This document shows positions 41,772 through 51,168 of a DNA stretch of 64,000 bases, piece after piece. Positions within the stretch are counted from its first letter, which is position 1. The number at the start of each line of letters is the position of its first letter. The position numbers were made by a program, and so were the translations under genes. Under the pieces are notes generated by a model. It searched no databases. It was not told the origin of the DNA and saw only the letters and a list, made by a program, of their open reading frames with translations. The stretch comes from Flavobacterium glycines (GTDB lineage: Bacteria > Bacteroidota > Bacteroidia > Flavobacteriales > Flavobacteriaceae): contig NZ_FNEO01000001.1 of assembly GCF_900100165.1 (NCBI RefSeq), forward strand, positions 1,860,001 to 1,924,000. The letters run 5' to 3'.

Positions 41772-43283
41772 TTATTTTAAAATTTCAACAGCAATGTTGT
41801 TTTTCGTTAAGGTTTCGTTTTCTTTAGCAAGATCGTAAGCTGTTTCATCAAAGTCGGTTTTGATCTCTTTTTTTGCACCAATTGATAATAAATATTTCAA
41901 AATAGTGTCATTTTTGGCAATCATGGCAGCTTTGTGTAAAGCGGTTAATCCGTCTTTGTTCTTAGCATTGATATCAATATTTAAATCGGCTAATTTTTTT
42001 AGCAAATTTATATCATTTTTTAGTACCGCAAAATGATATAAGGTGCTTCCGTCTTTTTGTGATTGTGCTAAGTTAAATCCGTTATCCTGTAATAATTTTA
42101 TTTTGGCAGCAAATGGGTTTTCAGAAATTGCATTTGATGATTCAGGATTGCGTCCCATCATTTGTGGGCGATAGGATTGAATTAAGTAATAACCCAAGTT
42201 GTTCCCATCTTTGTCCGTTACATTGATATCCGCTTTTTTTTGTAATAAAAGTTCCACTGCTTTAGGACTTCCGTTTTGGATAGCTAAAGATAAAGCTGAT
42301 TCTCCTTTTGCATTTTTTGCATTGACATCTTTTACTTTTGAAAGCAATAATCCTAAGGCTTCGTTGTCTCTTGCTGATGCCGCATTCATTAAAGCGGTAT
42401 TCCCTTCATTGTCAGTTTTATTAATGTCAACTCCTTTGTTCAAAAAGTAATTGATGATTTCTGTTTGATTGGATTTGCGCACTAAATAATGTAGAACCGT
42501 TTCTCCATCAACTGAAACTACAGTTGGTTTTAGTTTTAAATCATCAACTAAATATTTATAAACTTCGATTGAATTCGCTTCACGGCGTGAACCTTGAGTT
42601 GCTATGATAAGAGCATTGTCGGTATATTTTACTCCTTTTTGTACTAATGTTTTTAATAGCTCGATATTACCGGTTCTTGCAGCATAGTTAAAAGCAGTAT
42701 TACCATTATTATCGGCATCTTTTAATGATAATCCTTTAGTGATAAAATAATTGCTTAGACTTAAATCTTTGTCATAAGGAATAGCCATTAGTAAAAGAGT
42801 AGCTCCTTCTTTGTCTTTTTTCTTTGGATCTATTCCTGCTTTAAAAAAGGCATCGTACACAGCTGTATTTTTTTGTCCACTGTTTATTGCAGAAATAATA
42901 GGTGTTAGGCCGTGGCTGTCTTCAAGGTTTATATCAGAACCTTTTGAAATAAGGTAATTTATGATTTCAATATTTCCTTTTCCGGCTGCCCAGTGTAAAT
43001 AAATACGATTGTCATGTGTAGGTTTGTTAATACTATTTCCAGGTTGTTCAATTAAAAATTTAATTGTTTCGGCTGGAGCATCGTTGTTTATGGCTAAAAC
43101 TACAGCGTCAAAAGCGTTACTTGTGCTTTCAGAAGGGTTGTTTCCTTTTGCTATTTCAGCTTTAACAGTAGTAATATCCGGAGATGATTTCCAAAATGAT
43201 TGTTCTAAAAGCGAATTTTTTTGTTGTGCATTAGCCATTGATATTGCTAATAAAGCAATCGAAACAAATAGATTTTTCTTCAT
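41772..43283 (-). CDS. Periplasmic ankyrin-repeat protein
   Basis: 503 aa. Signal peptide MKKNLFVSIALLAISMANA, then about a dozen ankyrin repeats of ~33 residues filling the protein, e.g. RIYLHWAAGKGNIEIINYLI, NTAFNYAARTGNIELLKTLV, NTALMNAASARDNEALGLLL, LTALHKAAMIAKNDTILKYL. Ankyrin repeats are protein-binding scaffolds. Its place as first gene of the DUF2271-PepSY-ApbE operon, 4 bp from DUF2271, suggests it organises or protects that system, perhaps as an anchor for the flavinylated partner. Confidence 0.92.
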   Translation of the reverse strand: MKKNLFVSIALLAISMANAQQKNSLLEQSFWKSSPDITTVKAEIAKGNNPSESTSNAFDAVVLAINNDAPAETIKFLIEQPGNSINKPTHDNRIYLHWAAGKGNIEIINYLISKGSDINLEDSHGLTPIISAINSGQKNTAVYDAFFKAGIDPKKKDKEGATLLLMAIPYDKDLSLSNYFITKGLSLKDADNNGNTAFNYAARTGNIELLKTLVQKGVKYTDNALIIATQGSRREANSIEVYKYLVDDLKLKPTVVSVDGETVLHYLVRKSNQTEIINYFLNKGVDINKTDNEGNTALMNAASARDNEALGLLLSKVKDVNAKNAKGESALSLAIQNGSPKAVELLLQKKADINVTDKDGNNLGYYLIQSYRPQMMGRNPESSNAISENPFAAKIKLLQDNGFNLAQSQKDGSTLYHFAVLKNDINLLKKLADLNIDINAKNKDGLTALHKAAMIAKNDTILKYLLSIGAKKEIKTDFDETAYDLAKENETLTKNNIAVEILK

Positions 43284-43454
43284 TATGTTTTATGTTTTTC
43301 GATTAGATATTGTTTTTCCTTTTTGGTTTAATTTATTTTATCTATTTAGAATAAATAAAAATAACGCAAATGTAAAAATTAAAAGCATAAATACTATTAA
43401 GAGATGAGGTTTTTTGAAAATATTTTTTAACTGTAATCAATTATTGATGAGTAT

Positions 43455-43497
43455 AAAAAAATCTCTAATTAAATCTTGCAATTCAATTAGAGATTTT
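43455..43497 (-). terminator. Terminator of the 1656-aa T9SS protein gene
   Basis: On the minus strand AATCTCTAATT and AATTAGAGATT pair around ~14 nt and are followed by a T run. It lies 30 bp past the stop. Confidence 0.75.
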
Positions 43498-43526
43498 AAA
43501 CAACAACTACTAACTATGAAATTATT

Positions 43527-46500
43527 TTATTCAACTAGAATTTTTTTAGTGAATTCTCCTTTGGTTGTTTCTACTTTTACAATATAGACCCCAATTTTAG
43601 TCTTTTTGAAGTGTACCTGGATGTTAGATTGATCCCTGTTGTCCTGAATTTTCCAGTTTTGAACTTCAATACCTGAATCGTTGTAAAGATGTACTTTAGT
43701 AACGCTACAATCTTCAATTTCATTATTGATATTGATAATGTCTGTTTTTTGAATGTGCGTAATTGTAATATTATATACAGTTTCAGGTTCTACTGGTTTT
43801 TCGGGTTCTGGTTGTGGTTGTGGTTCCGGGACTTCTATTATAGTGTCAACAGCAGGATTAAAAAAGCGTAATGAAAATCTTGTTGTGTTTGTTCCTCCAA
43901 CTAAGTTTACAGCATAGGTGTTTCCTCTAATGTTGTTGTACGTGTTTGTCTCACTATCGTAAATGTAAACTGGCTGATTTGCTTCAAAATTTTCTAAATC
44001 ATCAATCATAAAATTAACAGTTCCTTCAGCGTCAGTTTTAACCCCAATAGGGTAAGAGGCATTTTTATCGAAAGTGCCGACCCCCTGAATAACAAACTTA
44101 CTGGTTCCAATTAAGAAAAACATATCATTAGAAAGGTTGTCCATAATGTAAGCATCGTAACCATAGTCCATGTCGTTAGTCGCTTTATCATCCATGAAAC
44201 CTAATAAAAGTTGTCTGTGGTAATCGTTACGAGAGTTAAATCCTAATCTTATTTTTTTGTAATTAGGTCCTTCGACAGCGTCATTGCTGTTGTTTTGCCA
44301 AGCTTGTTTTGTTTGAGCTGTAATTTTATACATGGTGTTTGAATTTACAGCATCATCTTCTTTGTGAAAACCTCTTTGATTGTTGTTGTAAGTAATTGTT
44401 CCTCCGCCATCTGATTTGCCTATTACAAAAAAACCTTGTCCTACTGGTATAAAACGGTTAGGGATTCCTTTTGATGGTGTTCCTAATTTACTTATAAAAT
44501 CAACATTTGCCGATGATGGGGCAACACCTCCGGTTAAATTTCTTGTTGCATATCCGCCTTGGTACTCTTTTAAAACATGGGTGTTATTAGTGCTATAATG
44601 CTCCCAGAAGTAGACAGTTCCGTTTATTGAATTAGCATTGTCGTTTATAAAAGCTTCACTGTCCAAAGCACTAGGATAAGGATTTCCTGCTAAGAGCAAT
44701 TGATTAGCACTTACTGAGTTTGAAGTGATTAATCCATTGTTAGGTTTCCCAACAAAGGTATAGTTTTGAGTTGCTGATGGAGCTCCGCTACCTTTCATGG
44801 TATAACCTTGTCCAACTCTTATGTTGGAATTTTCGTTGAATTGAACCCAGCTCGCATAGGCGTTAGCATAATTATCAAATTTATAAAGCCAATATCTAGC
44901 GATGCTTATAGGTACAGTAGGTGAACCGTTATACCCTCCAATCCAGTTTATAGTTTGTGGAGTTGTAGTTGTACCATCTTTCATAACTCCTTTTACGGTA
45001 TAACTTACATTATTGGTTGTCGTATTTATAGTTCCTACCGGAGAACTCCAATAGTTGTAATTGTATAGATTTGATTGCCCTTGTTGGTCTCTTTCTATAG
45101 AACCTGAGCTGTTTACGTCTAAATCACTATCAAGAGTTTGGATTAATTGTGATTTTCCAACCAAATCAATTTTTCCATCCAGTTTTAAATAGCTTGAAAT
45201 TTCTATTTTAGAATTATTATTAGCACTAATGGTATTGCTGTTAACTAATAATCCCAGAACAGTTTTGTTTCCGGCTGAAGTAATGTTGTGAGAAGTTTCT
45301 AAAATGTTCCATTCGATTACGGTTGTATTGTCAATCCCTAAACTATACGGTGGATCCCAAACATCATAATTTGTCCAGGTTTCATCCGTTTCCCAGGCGC
45401 CATCAGCTCTGGATGTATATGGAATAGGAGCAGTATCCGGTTCAGGAAGATAAATTCCTTTTAATTTTCCATTATTTGAGTTTCCGGATTTATCTACTAA
45501 ATAACCATTGCTAACATCACTGCTATTATTCATTTGATAATAACCATAAAGATTACTCCAGTTTAAACCACTTATGTTTTTAGGGATGATAGCTCCTTTA
45601 ACGTTATTACTTCCGTCATTTGTAATTTCCTGATTCATCATTTTACGAATTTGATCAGTAGATAAAGCAAGATTCCAAATGCGAAGTTCGTCTATCCATC
45701 CGTTAAAATAATTATAAGGAACATCAGTATTTTGACTCATAGCTCCTACAATAAAATCGACGCTATTAGAACTTGGGTTCACACCTGATGTTGTTTTTTC
45801 CAAAATACCGTCAACGTATAAATTGTAATTAGTTCCGTCAAAAGTTACTGAGATATGATACCATCTGTCGGTATCGATAGCGTGAGTTGCCGTAATAGAA
45901 TTATTATTCCAATTGAAAGAAATAATATTGTTTACTAATTTCAAATCATAGCCGTTAGTTGCAGTTGGGCTTAGATGTTTAGATAATATAGTTTGTGTGT
46001 TGTTGTTTGTCTGATTAGATTTTATCCAGGCTTCGATACTGAAATTTCCACTATCTAAACTGAATTTGTTTTTAAAATTAATATTGTCATCGACCCCGTC
46101 AAAATTGACTACATTACAAAGTTCAAAAGTAACAAGAGCATCATCAGTTGTGCCACAACTAGTTGTCCATCTTAAAGTATAGGTGCCAATATTTGGACTG
46201 TAGAAAGTAGATGTTGGACTTGAGCTGTTAGAGAAAATTTCGCCACCTCCTGAAGGACCACTTACTATCGTCCATACTCCTGTGGCGCCTGATGAGGCAT
46301 TTAGAGTTACGGTTTCGCCACCACAATAGGTTGCTTGATCTGGACCCGCTAAACTGGATAGACAAGAACTGTTGTCGATAGCTACTTTTATAGAGCCGTC
46401 AATTTGTAAATGACAAGCAGTGTTGTCATAACCTTGGAAGAAATAATTGGTAAATGATGAGCCTGAGGTAGCACCTGTACCGGAAATTGAACCTGTTTCC

Positions 46501-48497
46501 AAAGATACTTCCGGATTACAACCAGCACTTAATAAAATAGCACAATCTGTTGTAACATTGAGATCAAAACTCAAATCAGCATATATGTATTCCGGATGAT
46601 TTGCCGTTATAGGCAATGTTCCCAAATTCCATACTATTTTATTGTTTACAGCATCATAATAGGGAACATTACTAGTGGTAAAACCATTATAGGTATGATA
46701 GTTTATTGTACTGCCTGTATTGAATATGGCAGTTGCCGGAATAGGGATTGAAACAATGGTGTTATTAGTAGCTTCAGTTCCTTCGTTAGTAATATTAAGC
46801 GAATAATTAATTGCTTGTCCCGGTAAAGCATTTAAAACAGTTGGATTAGTAACATTGTTAATAGAGTTAACACTTATTAATCCTTGTGGATCGGGAACAT
46901 AAGAGTCTACCGACATGGCAAAACCGAAAATGGTGTACACTTCATAAGTAGAACCAAATCTAAACGTTGTCGAAGTTTGGTTGTTACCAATTACTGTGTT
47001 TCCGGTATTAGGAATAGTGAACATACTAAAATCTACTCCTGTATTATTTTGTAAAATTGGATCACTTGCTCCTGCAGTTGGAACAGGAAATATAGATGAA
47101 TTAAAGAAGTTGCTTGTTGTGTTACCAGAGTGGTTTAAAGTCAGGTAGTTGGTTGAATTATAGGTGTTAGGATCAGCGTTAAGTTTTTGTACCGCTAAAT
47201 AATCGCTACCTGAATTAGTAGCAACGTCACCTTCAGCAGCCATAACTCCTAATTTCATGTTTACCTGACCGGAAGCAACTGTAGTGAAACCCGAAATAGG
47301 AATGTTTCCATACTCACCACCTCCAGATCGTTGTCCGTTTACATAAGCATAACCATCAAAAAGCGTAACAGCACGGCTTTTCATTAAAGGATTTTCGTAA
47401 ATGACAACCATTACCCATCCTCCGGAATAACCTGGATTAGAGTTAGTGCCTTCTACTAGAGCAATGTCAGCAACGGTATATGCACCTGCTCCATGGGCTT
47501 TTACGTAATCGGTTACTTCCTGATAACCAATGAAAATTCCGCTATAGGCTGATCCTGGAAAAAGCACGTTTGACGTAGTTGTTACTGTGGTGTAAGATGT
47601 AGCACCGGGACCTTTTAATGAAATTGATTTTTTATCATAATTTTTGTTAACAGTTGTATATGTTGGAACTGTGCCTGTAACATTGACACTTACGTAATTT
47701 GAAGAGGCTACGGTATAATCTGTACTGCTAGCTGTTGCTGGATTTCTTGTTAATGATTTAATAGTTAAAGTAACTGTTCCATCAGTGATAGTATATGGGG
47801 TGTTTAATGTTGCTGTATTTGTTGTTCCGGTAGTGATTGTTACTGGGATATTGCTTGCAGTTCCACCATCTACCGAAAGGCTAACCGTTGAGCTATTAGT
47901 GTAGCTAAATGCGTATGTCTTTCCATTACCAGTAAATGTGTAAGAAGGATATCGATTGTTGCTTCCTCCACCATTTATAGAACTTATATTTAAACTATAA
48001 TTAGTATTGGTAACATTTTGACCATGGGTTACTGTCGAATTTGTGTTTACTGATTGTGTACCGTTTTGAACTTGTTTTGATACTGTAAATGTATCAGCGT
48101 CCTGTGATTTACCCGTCCAATATAAACCGGCATAAATTATTGTTGAACAATCTGGATTTGCACTATTTTCACCACCATTAGTCAATTCGAGACTCGCTTT
48201 AGAAGAATTCCATGTATTACTATCGCTATCGATATCAACATATTTCATTGCATTTCCTTCGTTGTTGGTAGTATTACTGTAGTTAACCAGTGTCAGGTTT
48301 GTATTTCCTAACATGGTAAAATCTCCTTTAATATTATAAATGGTTTTTCCAGGAGAATATGTTGAAGTTCTTTGGGCGAAATTAACCTGTGGCGATGTGA
48401 CAGTTTGGGCATTAGTTATGTTTGCTAATAACGCTATTAGAAGGAATAGAATATAAAAAATAAAATTATTTGATTTATTAAAGTAAAGTTCTTTCAT
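43527..48497 (-). CDS. Large T9SS-secreted LamG protein (type A sorting domain)
   Basis: 1656 aa. Signal peptide up to LLANITNAQTVTS. The N-terminal ~540 residues are Ser/Thr/Asn-rich with YAGLYWTGKSQD and GYQEVTDYVKAHGAGAYTVA. A DUF11/CARDB-like module follows at ~556-646 (ALPGQAINYSLNITNEGTEA). A LamG domain lies at ~795-950 (VNFDGVDDNINFKNKFSLDS, DRWYHISVTFDGTNYNLYVD). A C-terminal region shared with the 3069-aa protein precedes a Pro/Glu linker (EVPEPQPQPEPEKPVEPE) and the T9SS type A sorting domain ending FTKKILVE. Likely displayed on the cell surface; ligand unknown. Confidence 0.92.
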   Translation of the reverse strand: MKELYFNKSNNFIFYILFLLIALLANITNAQTVTSPQVNFAQRTSTYSPGKTIYNIKGDFTMLGNTNLTLVNYSNTTNNEGNAMKYVDIDSDSNTWNSSKASLELTNGGENSANPDCSTIIYAGLYWTGKSQDADTFTVSKQVQNGTQSVNTNSTVTHGQNVTNTNYSLNISSINGGGSNNRYPSYTFTGNGKTYAFSYTNSSTVSLSVDGGTASNIPVTITTGTTNTATLNTPYTITDGTVTLTIKSLTRNPATASSTDYTVASSNYVSVNVTGTVPTYTTVNKNYDKKSISLKGPGATSYTTVTTTSNVLFPGSAYSGIFIGYQEVTDYVKAHGAGAYTVADIALVEGTNSNPGYSGGWVMVVIYENPLMKSRAVTLFDGYAYVNGQRSGGGEYGNIPISGFTTVASGQVNMKLGVMAAEGDVATNSGSDYLAVQKLNADPNTYNSTNYLTLNHSGNTTSNFFNSSIFPVPTAGASDPILQNNTGVDFSMFTIPNTGNTVIGNNQTSTTFRFGSTYEVYTIFGFAMSVDSYVPDPQGLISVNSINNVTNPTVLNALPGQAINYSLNITNEGTEATNNTIVSIPIPATAIFNTGSTINYHTYNGFTTSNVPYYDAVNNKIVWNLGTLPITANHPEYIYADLSFDLNVTTDCAILLSAGCNPEVSLETGSISGTGATSGSSFTNYFFQGYDNTACHLQIDGSIKVAIDNSSCLSSLAGPDQATYCGGETVTLNASSGATGVWTIVSGPSGGGEIFSNSSSPTSTFYSPNIGTYTLRWTTSCGTTDDALVTFELCNVVNFDGVDDNINFKNKFSLDSGNFSIEAWIKSNQTNNNTQTILSKHLSPTATNGYDLKLVNNIISFNWNNNSITATHAIDTDRWYHISVTFDGTNYNLYVDGILEKTTSGVNPSSNSVDFIVGAMSQNTDVPYNYFNGWIDELRIWNLALSTDQIRKMMNQEITNDGSNNVKGAIIPKNISGLNWSNLYGYYQMNNSSDVSNGYLVDKSGNSNNGKLKGIYLPEPDTAPIPYTSRADGAWETDETWTNYDVWDPPYSLGIDNTTVIEWNILETSHNITSAGNKTVLGLLVNSNTISANNNSKIEISSYLKLDGKIDLVGKSQLIQTLDSDLDVNSSGSIERDQQGQSNLYNYNYWSSPVGTINTTTNNVSYTVKGVMKDGTTTTPQTINWIGGYNGSPTVPISIARYWLYKFDNYANAYASWVQFNENSNIRVGQGYTMKGSGAPSATQNYTFVGKPNNGLITSNSVSANQLLLAGNPYPSALDSEAFINDNANSINGTVYFWEHYSTNNTHVLKEYQGGYATRNLTGGVAPSSANVDFISKLGTPSKGIPNRFIPVGQGFFVIGKSDGGGTITYNNNQRGFHKEDDAVNSNTMYKITAQTKQAWQNNSNDAVEGPNYKKIRLGFNSRNDYHRQLLLGFMDDKATNDMDYGYDAYIMDNLSNDMFFLIGTSKFVIQGVGTFDKNASYPIGVKTDAEGTVNFMIDDLENFEANQPVYIYDSETNTYNNIRGNTYAVNLVGGTNTTRFSLRFFNPAVDTIIEVPEPQPQPEPEKPVEPETVYNITITHIQKTDIININNEIEDCSVTKVHLYNDSGIEVQNWKIQDNRDQSNIQVHFKKTKIGVYIVKVETTKGEFTKKILVE

Positions 48498-48930
48498 AGC
48501 CTGTTTTTTTAAGTCATATGGTATCTGTTTGGGGGTCAGCTATTTCGAAAAAAAAACTATTTTGATTAATAGTAGGTTTAATTCGTTGTAAAAATAATAA
48601 TTTAAATTTAAAATATCGACAAAGTGCATATAAAATCGCTAAAATACACTTTTTAATCCATGTAGAAAGAATTAACTTACTTATTTGTCTGAAAAAATAA
48701 TAAATCCTGGTTTTGAAAATGAGTTGATTAAAGTGAGGATTTTAGTTGGCTATTATTGGGGTTGCTTAAAGATGCTTTTCATGAGGTTTTGACAACATTA
48801 GCAGGAGAATTTTTTTTCAAAAATTGAAAGTTGGGTTTTTAGGCTTTCTGATATTTATTTGTAAATTTTATTCCTTCAAATGTTTCGGAATTAATTCAGA
48901 GCCAAGATTTTTTTAGAGGTAATTATAATG
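48498..48930. other. Intergenic region upstream of the 1656-aa protein gene
   Basis: About 430 bp without a gene. The minus-strand leader contains AGCTGACCCCCAAACAG about 20 bp before the ATG, resembling TTGACCCCTAGCTG in the leader of the giant T9SS gene. Nothing else is recognisable. Confidence 0.4.
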
Positions 48931-48964
48931 AAAAAACCCTTAAACAATTGATGTTTAAGGGTTT
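48931..48964 (-). terminator. Terminator of tRNA-Met
   Basis: On the minus strand AAACCCTTAAACA and TGTTTAAGGGTTT form a 13-bp perfect stem around a 5-nt loop, followed by T residues. Confidence 0.88.
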
Positions 48965-48971
48965 GTTTTCG

Positions 48972-49045
48972 TAGCGAAGACGGGAGTTGAACCCGTGACC
49001 TCAGGGTTATGAATCCTGCGCTCTAACCAACTGAGCTACCTCGCC
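48972..49045 (-). tRNA. tRNA-Met (anticodon CAT)
   Basis: 74 nt on the minus strand. Acceptor GGCGAGG pairs with CTTCGCT (G-T at the first pair and one internal wobble). Anticodon stem CAGGA/CCCTG (one mismatch) with loop TTCATAA gives CAT. T arm ACGGG-TTCAACT-CCCGT is perfect. CCA is not encoded. Probably the elongator Met tRNA, although CAT could also be read by a lysidine-modified Ile tRNA. Confidence 0.9.
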
Positions 49046-49080
49046 AAATTTCAGGTCAATGCTGTTCCTGATTGCGGGTG

Positions 49081-49110
49081 CAAAGATAGGAATAAAAATA
49101 AATCATGCAA
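49081..49110 (-). promoter_or_regulatory. Promoter of tRNA-Met
   Basis: On the minus strand TTG at 49108-49110, a 19-bp spacer and TATCTTTG at 49081-49088, matching the Bacteroidota consensus. It lies 35 bp from the tRNA 5' end. Confidence 0.85.
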
Positions 49111-49198
49111 GTAAAAAATGAAGAAAAAAAATATTTTTAAAAACGTTTTTTTTTAGACATTATATTCTATATATTCGAAAAAAAATAAATCTGCCTTT

Positions 49199-49591
49199 AT
49201 GGATGTTAAAGTACGTTACGAAATAGAGTTTCCTATAAATTCTTCACCACAATTATTATATCAATATATTTCCACTCCTTCCGGATTAGCTGAATGGTTT
49301 GCTGATGATGTAAATTCCAGAGGAGAATTTTTTACTTTTATTTGGAATGATTCAGAAGAGAAAGCAAGATTGGCATCTAAAAAATCAGGAGAAAAAGTAA
49401 AGTTTAAATGGGTTGATACCGCTAATAAGGACACTGAGTATTTTTTTGAATTACATATATTAGAGGATGAGTTAACTAAAGACGTTTCTTTGTTGATTAT
49501 TGATTTTGCTGATGAAGACGAAATTGATGAGGCAAAACAATTGTGGGAAAATCAAATTTCTGATTTAAAACATCTCTTAGGTTCGGTATAG
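49199..49591 (+). CDS. START-like domain protein
   Basis: 130 aa, one SRPBCC/START-like domain (AHSA1-related): YEIEFPINSSPQLLYQYIST, then SGLAEWFADDVNSRGEFFTF and an acidic C-terminal helix (DFADEDEIDEAKQLWENQIS). Cytosolic, no signal. Such folds bind hydrophobic ligands or chaperones; the ligand here is unknown. It is followed by a terminator whose T run abuts the next ATG. Confidence 0.85.
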   Translation: MDVKVRYEIEFPINSSPQLLYQYISTPSGLAEWFADDVNSRGEFFTFIWNDSEEKARLASKKSGEKVKFKWVDTANKDTEYFFELHILEDELTKDVSLLIIDFADEDEIDEAKQLWENQISDLKHLLGSV

Positions 49592-49611
49592 CGAATTCTA
49601 TTTTTATAACT

Positions 49612-49619
49612 TATATTTG
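49612..49619 (+). promoter_or_regulatory. -7 element TATATTTG embedded in a terminator
   Basis: Perfect TAnnTTTG whose last base begins the terminator stem. Transcripts started from it would begin inside the hairpin and so escape termination. Confidence 0.45.
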
Positions 49620-49646
49620 CCCTGAACAAAATTCAGGGCTTTTTTT
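49619..49646 (+). terminator. Terminator abutting the aminotransferase start codon
   Basis: GCCCTGAA-CAAAA-TTCAGGGC with seven T, the last T immediately before ATG at 49647. It ends the START-like gene transcript. Confidence 0.85.
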
Positions 49647-50486
49647 ATGATTAATTTCAACGGAACTTTAGTAACTCAAGAATCAAATATATTAACACAA
49701 AACAGAGGTTTTTTATACGGAGATGCTGTTTTTGAAACAGTGAAAATTGTGAATTCCAAAGTATTGTATCTGGAAGATCATTATTTTAGATTGATGGCTT
49801 CGATGCGTGTGGTGCGAATGGAAATTCCAATGCATTTTACGATGGAGTATTTTGAGGAGCAGTTACTTGTGTTGGTGGATAAAATGGGTATTTCTGAATC
49901 GGCAAGGGTTCGAATTACTGTTTTTAGAAATGATGGAGGATATTATCTTCCGATTGATCAAACGGTTTCTTTTCTAGTTCATGCAACTGCCTTGGATACT
50001 ATTTTGTATTCTTTTGAAGAAAAAGATTATGAGGTGGATTTGTTTAAAGATTTCTACATCACTAAGCAACTATTGTCTTCGATTAAAAGTACAAATAGAA
50101 TGTTGAATGTAACAGCCAGTATTTTTGCTAACGAAAATGGTTTGGATAATTGTTTGTTGTTAAATGATGTTAAAAATGTTATTGAGGCAATTCAGGGGAA
50201 TATTTTTATGGTTGTAGGTGAGAGATTAGTTACTCCTCCTGTTTCCGAAGGTTGTTTGAATGGTGTAATGCGTAAGCAGGTTTTGAATTTGGCAAAGACA
50301 ATTCAGGGGTTAGAGGTTGCTGAGGAAATAATTTCTCCGTTTGATCTTCAAAAAGCGGATGAATTGTTTATTACTAATGTGATAAAAGGAATTCAGCCTA
50401 TTACAAGATATAGAAAAAAAACGTTTAAGACGAATGTGTCTCGGCAATTGGTGGAGAAATTGAATGAGCTTCTGGGAACTTCTTAA
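49647..50486 (+). CDS. Aminotransferase class IV (PabC/IlvE-like)
   Basis: PLP enzyme of 279 aa, fold type IV. Segments: MINFNGTLVTQESNILTQNR start, GDAVFETVKIVNSKVLYLED, catalytic Lys in SSIKSTNRMLNVTAS, LLLNDVKNVIEAIQGNIFMV with the cofactor-binding Glu, and TPPVSEGCLNGVMRKQVL. It could be 4-amino-4-deoxychorismate lyase or a branched-chain or D-amino-acid aminotransferase; the sequence alone does not decide. It converges with the YqgE gene, overlapping it by 4 bp. Confidence 0.88.
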   Translation: MINFNGTLVTQESNILTQNRGFLYGDAVFETVKIVNSKVLYLEDHYFRLMASMRVVRMEIPMHFTMEYFEEQLLVLVDKMGISESARVRITVFRNDGGYYLPIDQTVSFLVHATALDTILYSFEEKDYEVDLFKDFYITKQLLSSIKSTNRMLNVTASIFANENGLDNCLLLNDVKNVIEAIQGNIFMVVGERLVTPPVSEGCLNGVMRKQVLNLAKTIQGLEVAEEIISPFDLQKADELFITNVIKGIQPITRYRKKTFKTNVSRQLVEKLNELLGTS

Positions 50487-51043
50487 TTTAAATAAGGGTT
50501 TTCAGGAGCATTAGACCAAATAAGATAATCGCCTCCTAATTCTAATATTTGTTCTTTCCAAAAATGAGTGGAGGATTTACCTATAATTTTGTTTTTATAA
50601 TTATTGGAGGTGATAATCCATGAATTGTTATCCATCTCTGATTGAAGTTGGCTTTCAGACCAGCCAGTGTAACCAAGGAAAAAACGAATATTGTTTTTAT
50701 TTATTTTTCCGCTATTGATAAGTTCTTTGGTGGATTCAAAATCACCGCCCCAATAAATTCCGTTAGAAATTTCGATACTGTTTGGGATTAAATTAGGAAC
50801 ATTATGAATAAAGTACAGGTTGTCTTGTTCTACAGGGCCTCCGTTGTAGATTTTTAATCGGGAATTAATTTCAGGAATTAGGTCGTGAATAGTATATTTT
50901 AATGGTTTGTTAATGATAAAACCAACCGATCCGTCTTTGTCATGATCAGCTAATAAAATCACAGAGCGATTGAATGATAAATCTCCAATTATTGAAGGTT
51001 CAGCAATAAGTAGTTGTCCTTTTATTAATGGTTCTGAAATCAT
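50483..51043 (-). CDS. YqgE/AlgH family protein
   Basis: 186 aa, full-length DUF179 family. Motifs: KGQLLIAEPSIIGDLSFNRS, VILLADHDKDGSVGFIINKP, IYNGGPVEQDNLYFIHN and FFLGYTGWSESQLQSEM. Cytosolic; its function is not established despite wide conservation. Convergent with and overlapping the aminotransferase gene by 4 bp; the HU gene lies upstream, separated by a terminator. Confidence 0.94.
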   Translation of the reverse strand: MISEPLIKGQLLIAEPSIIGDLSFNRSVILLADHDKDGSVGFIINKPLKYTIHDLIPEINSRLKIYNGGPVEQDNLYFIHNVPNLIPNSIEISNGIYWGGDFESTKELINSGKINKNNIRFFLGYTGWSESQLQSEMDNNSWIITSNNYKNKIIGKSSTHFWKEQILELGGDYLIWSNAPENPYLN

Positions 51044-51114
51044 GACTATTAATTTTTTTTATTAAATTTAAGAAAAAAAAATAAAAAACTCCAAAAATAA
51101 TCGGTAAAAAGCAT

Positions 51115-51143
51115 AAAAAAACCCTCGATTGAGGGTTTTTTTT
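51115..51143. terminator. Terminator downstream of the HU gene
   Basis: AAAACCCTC-GATT-GAGGGTTTT with long A and T flanks, 25 bp past the HU stop. It works in either direction. Confidence 0.9.
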
Positions 51144-51168
51144 ATAGATCGATTTTTGAGGCAAATTA

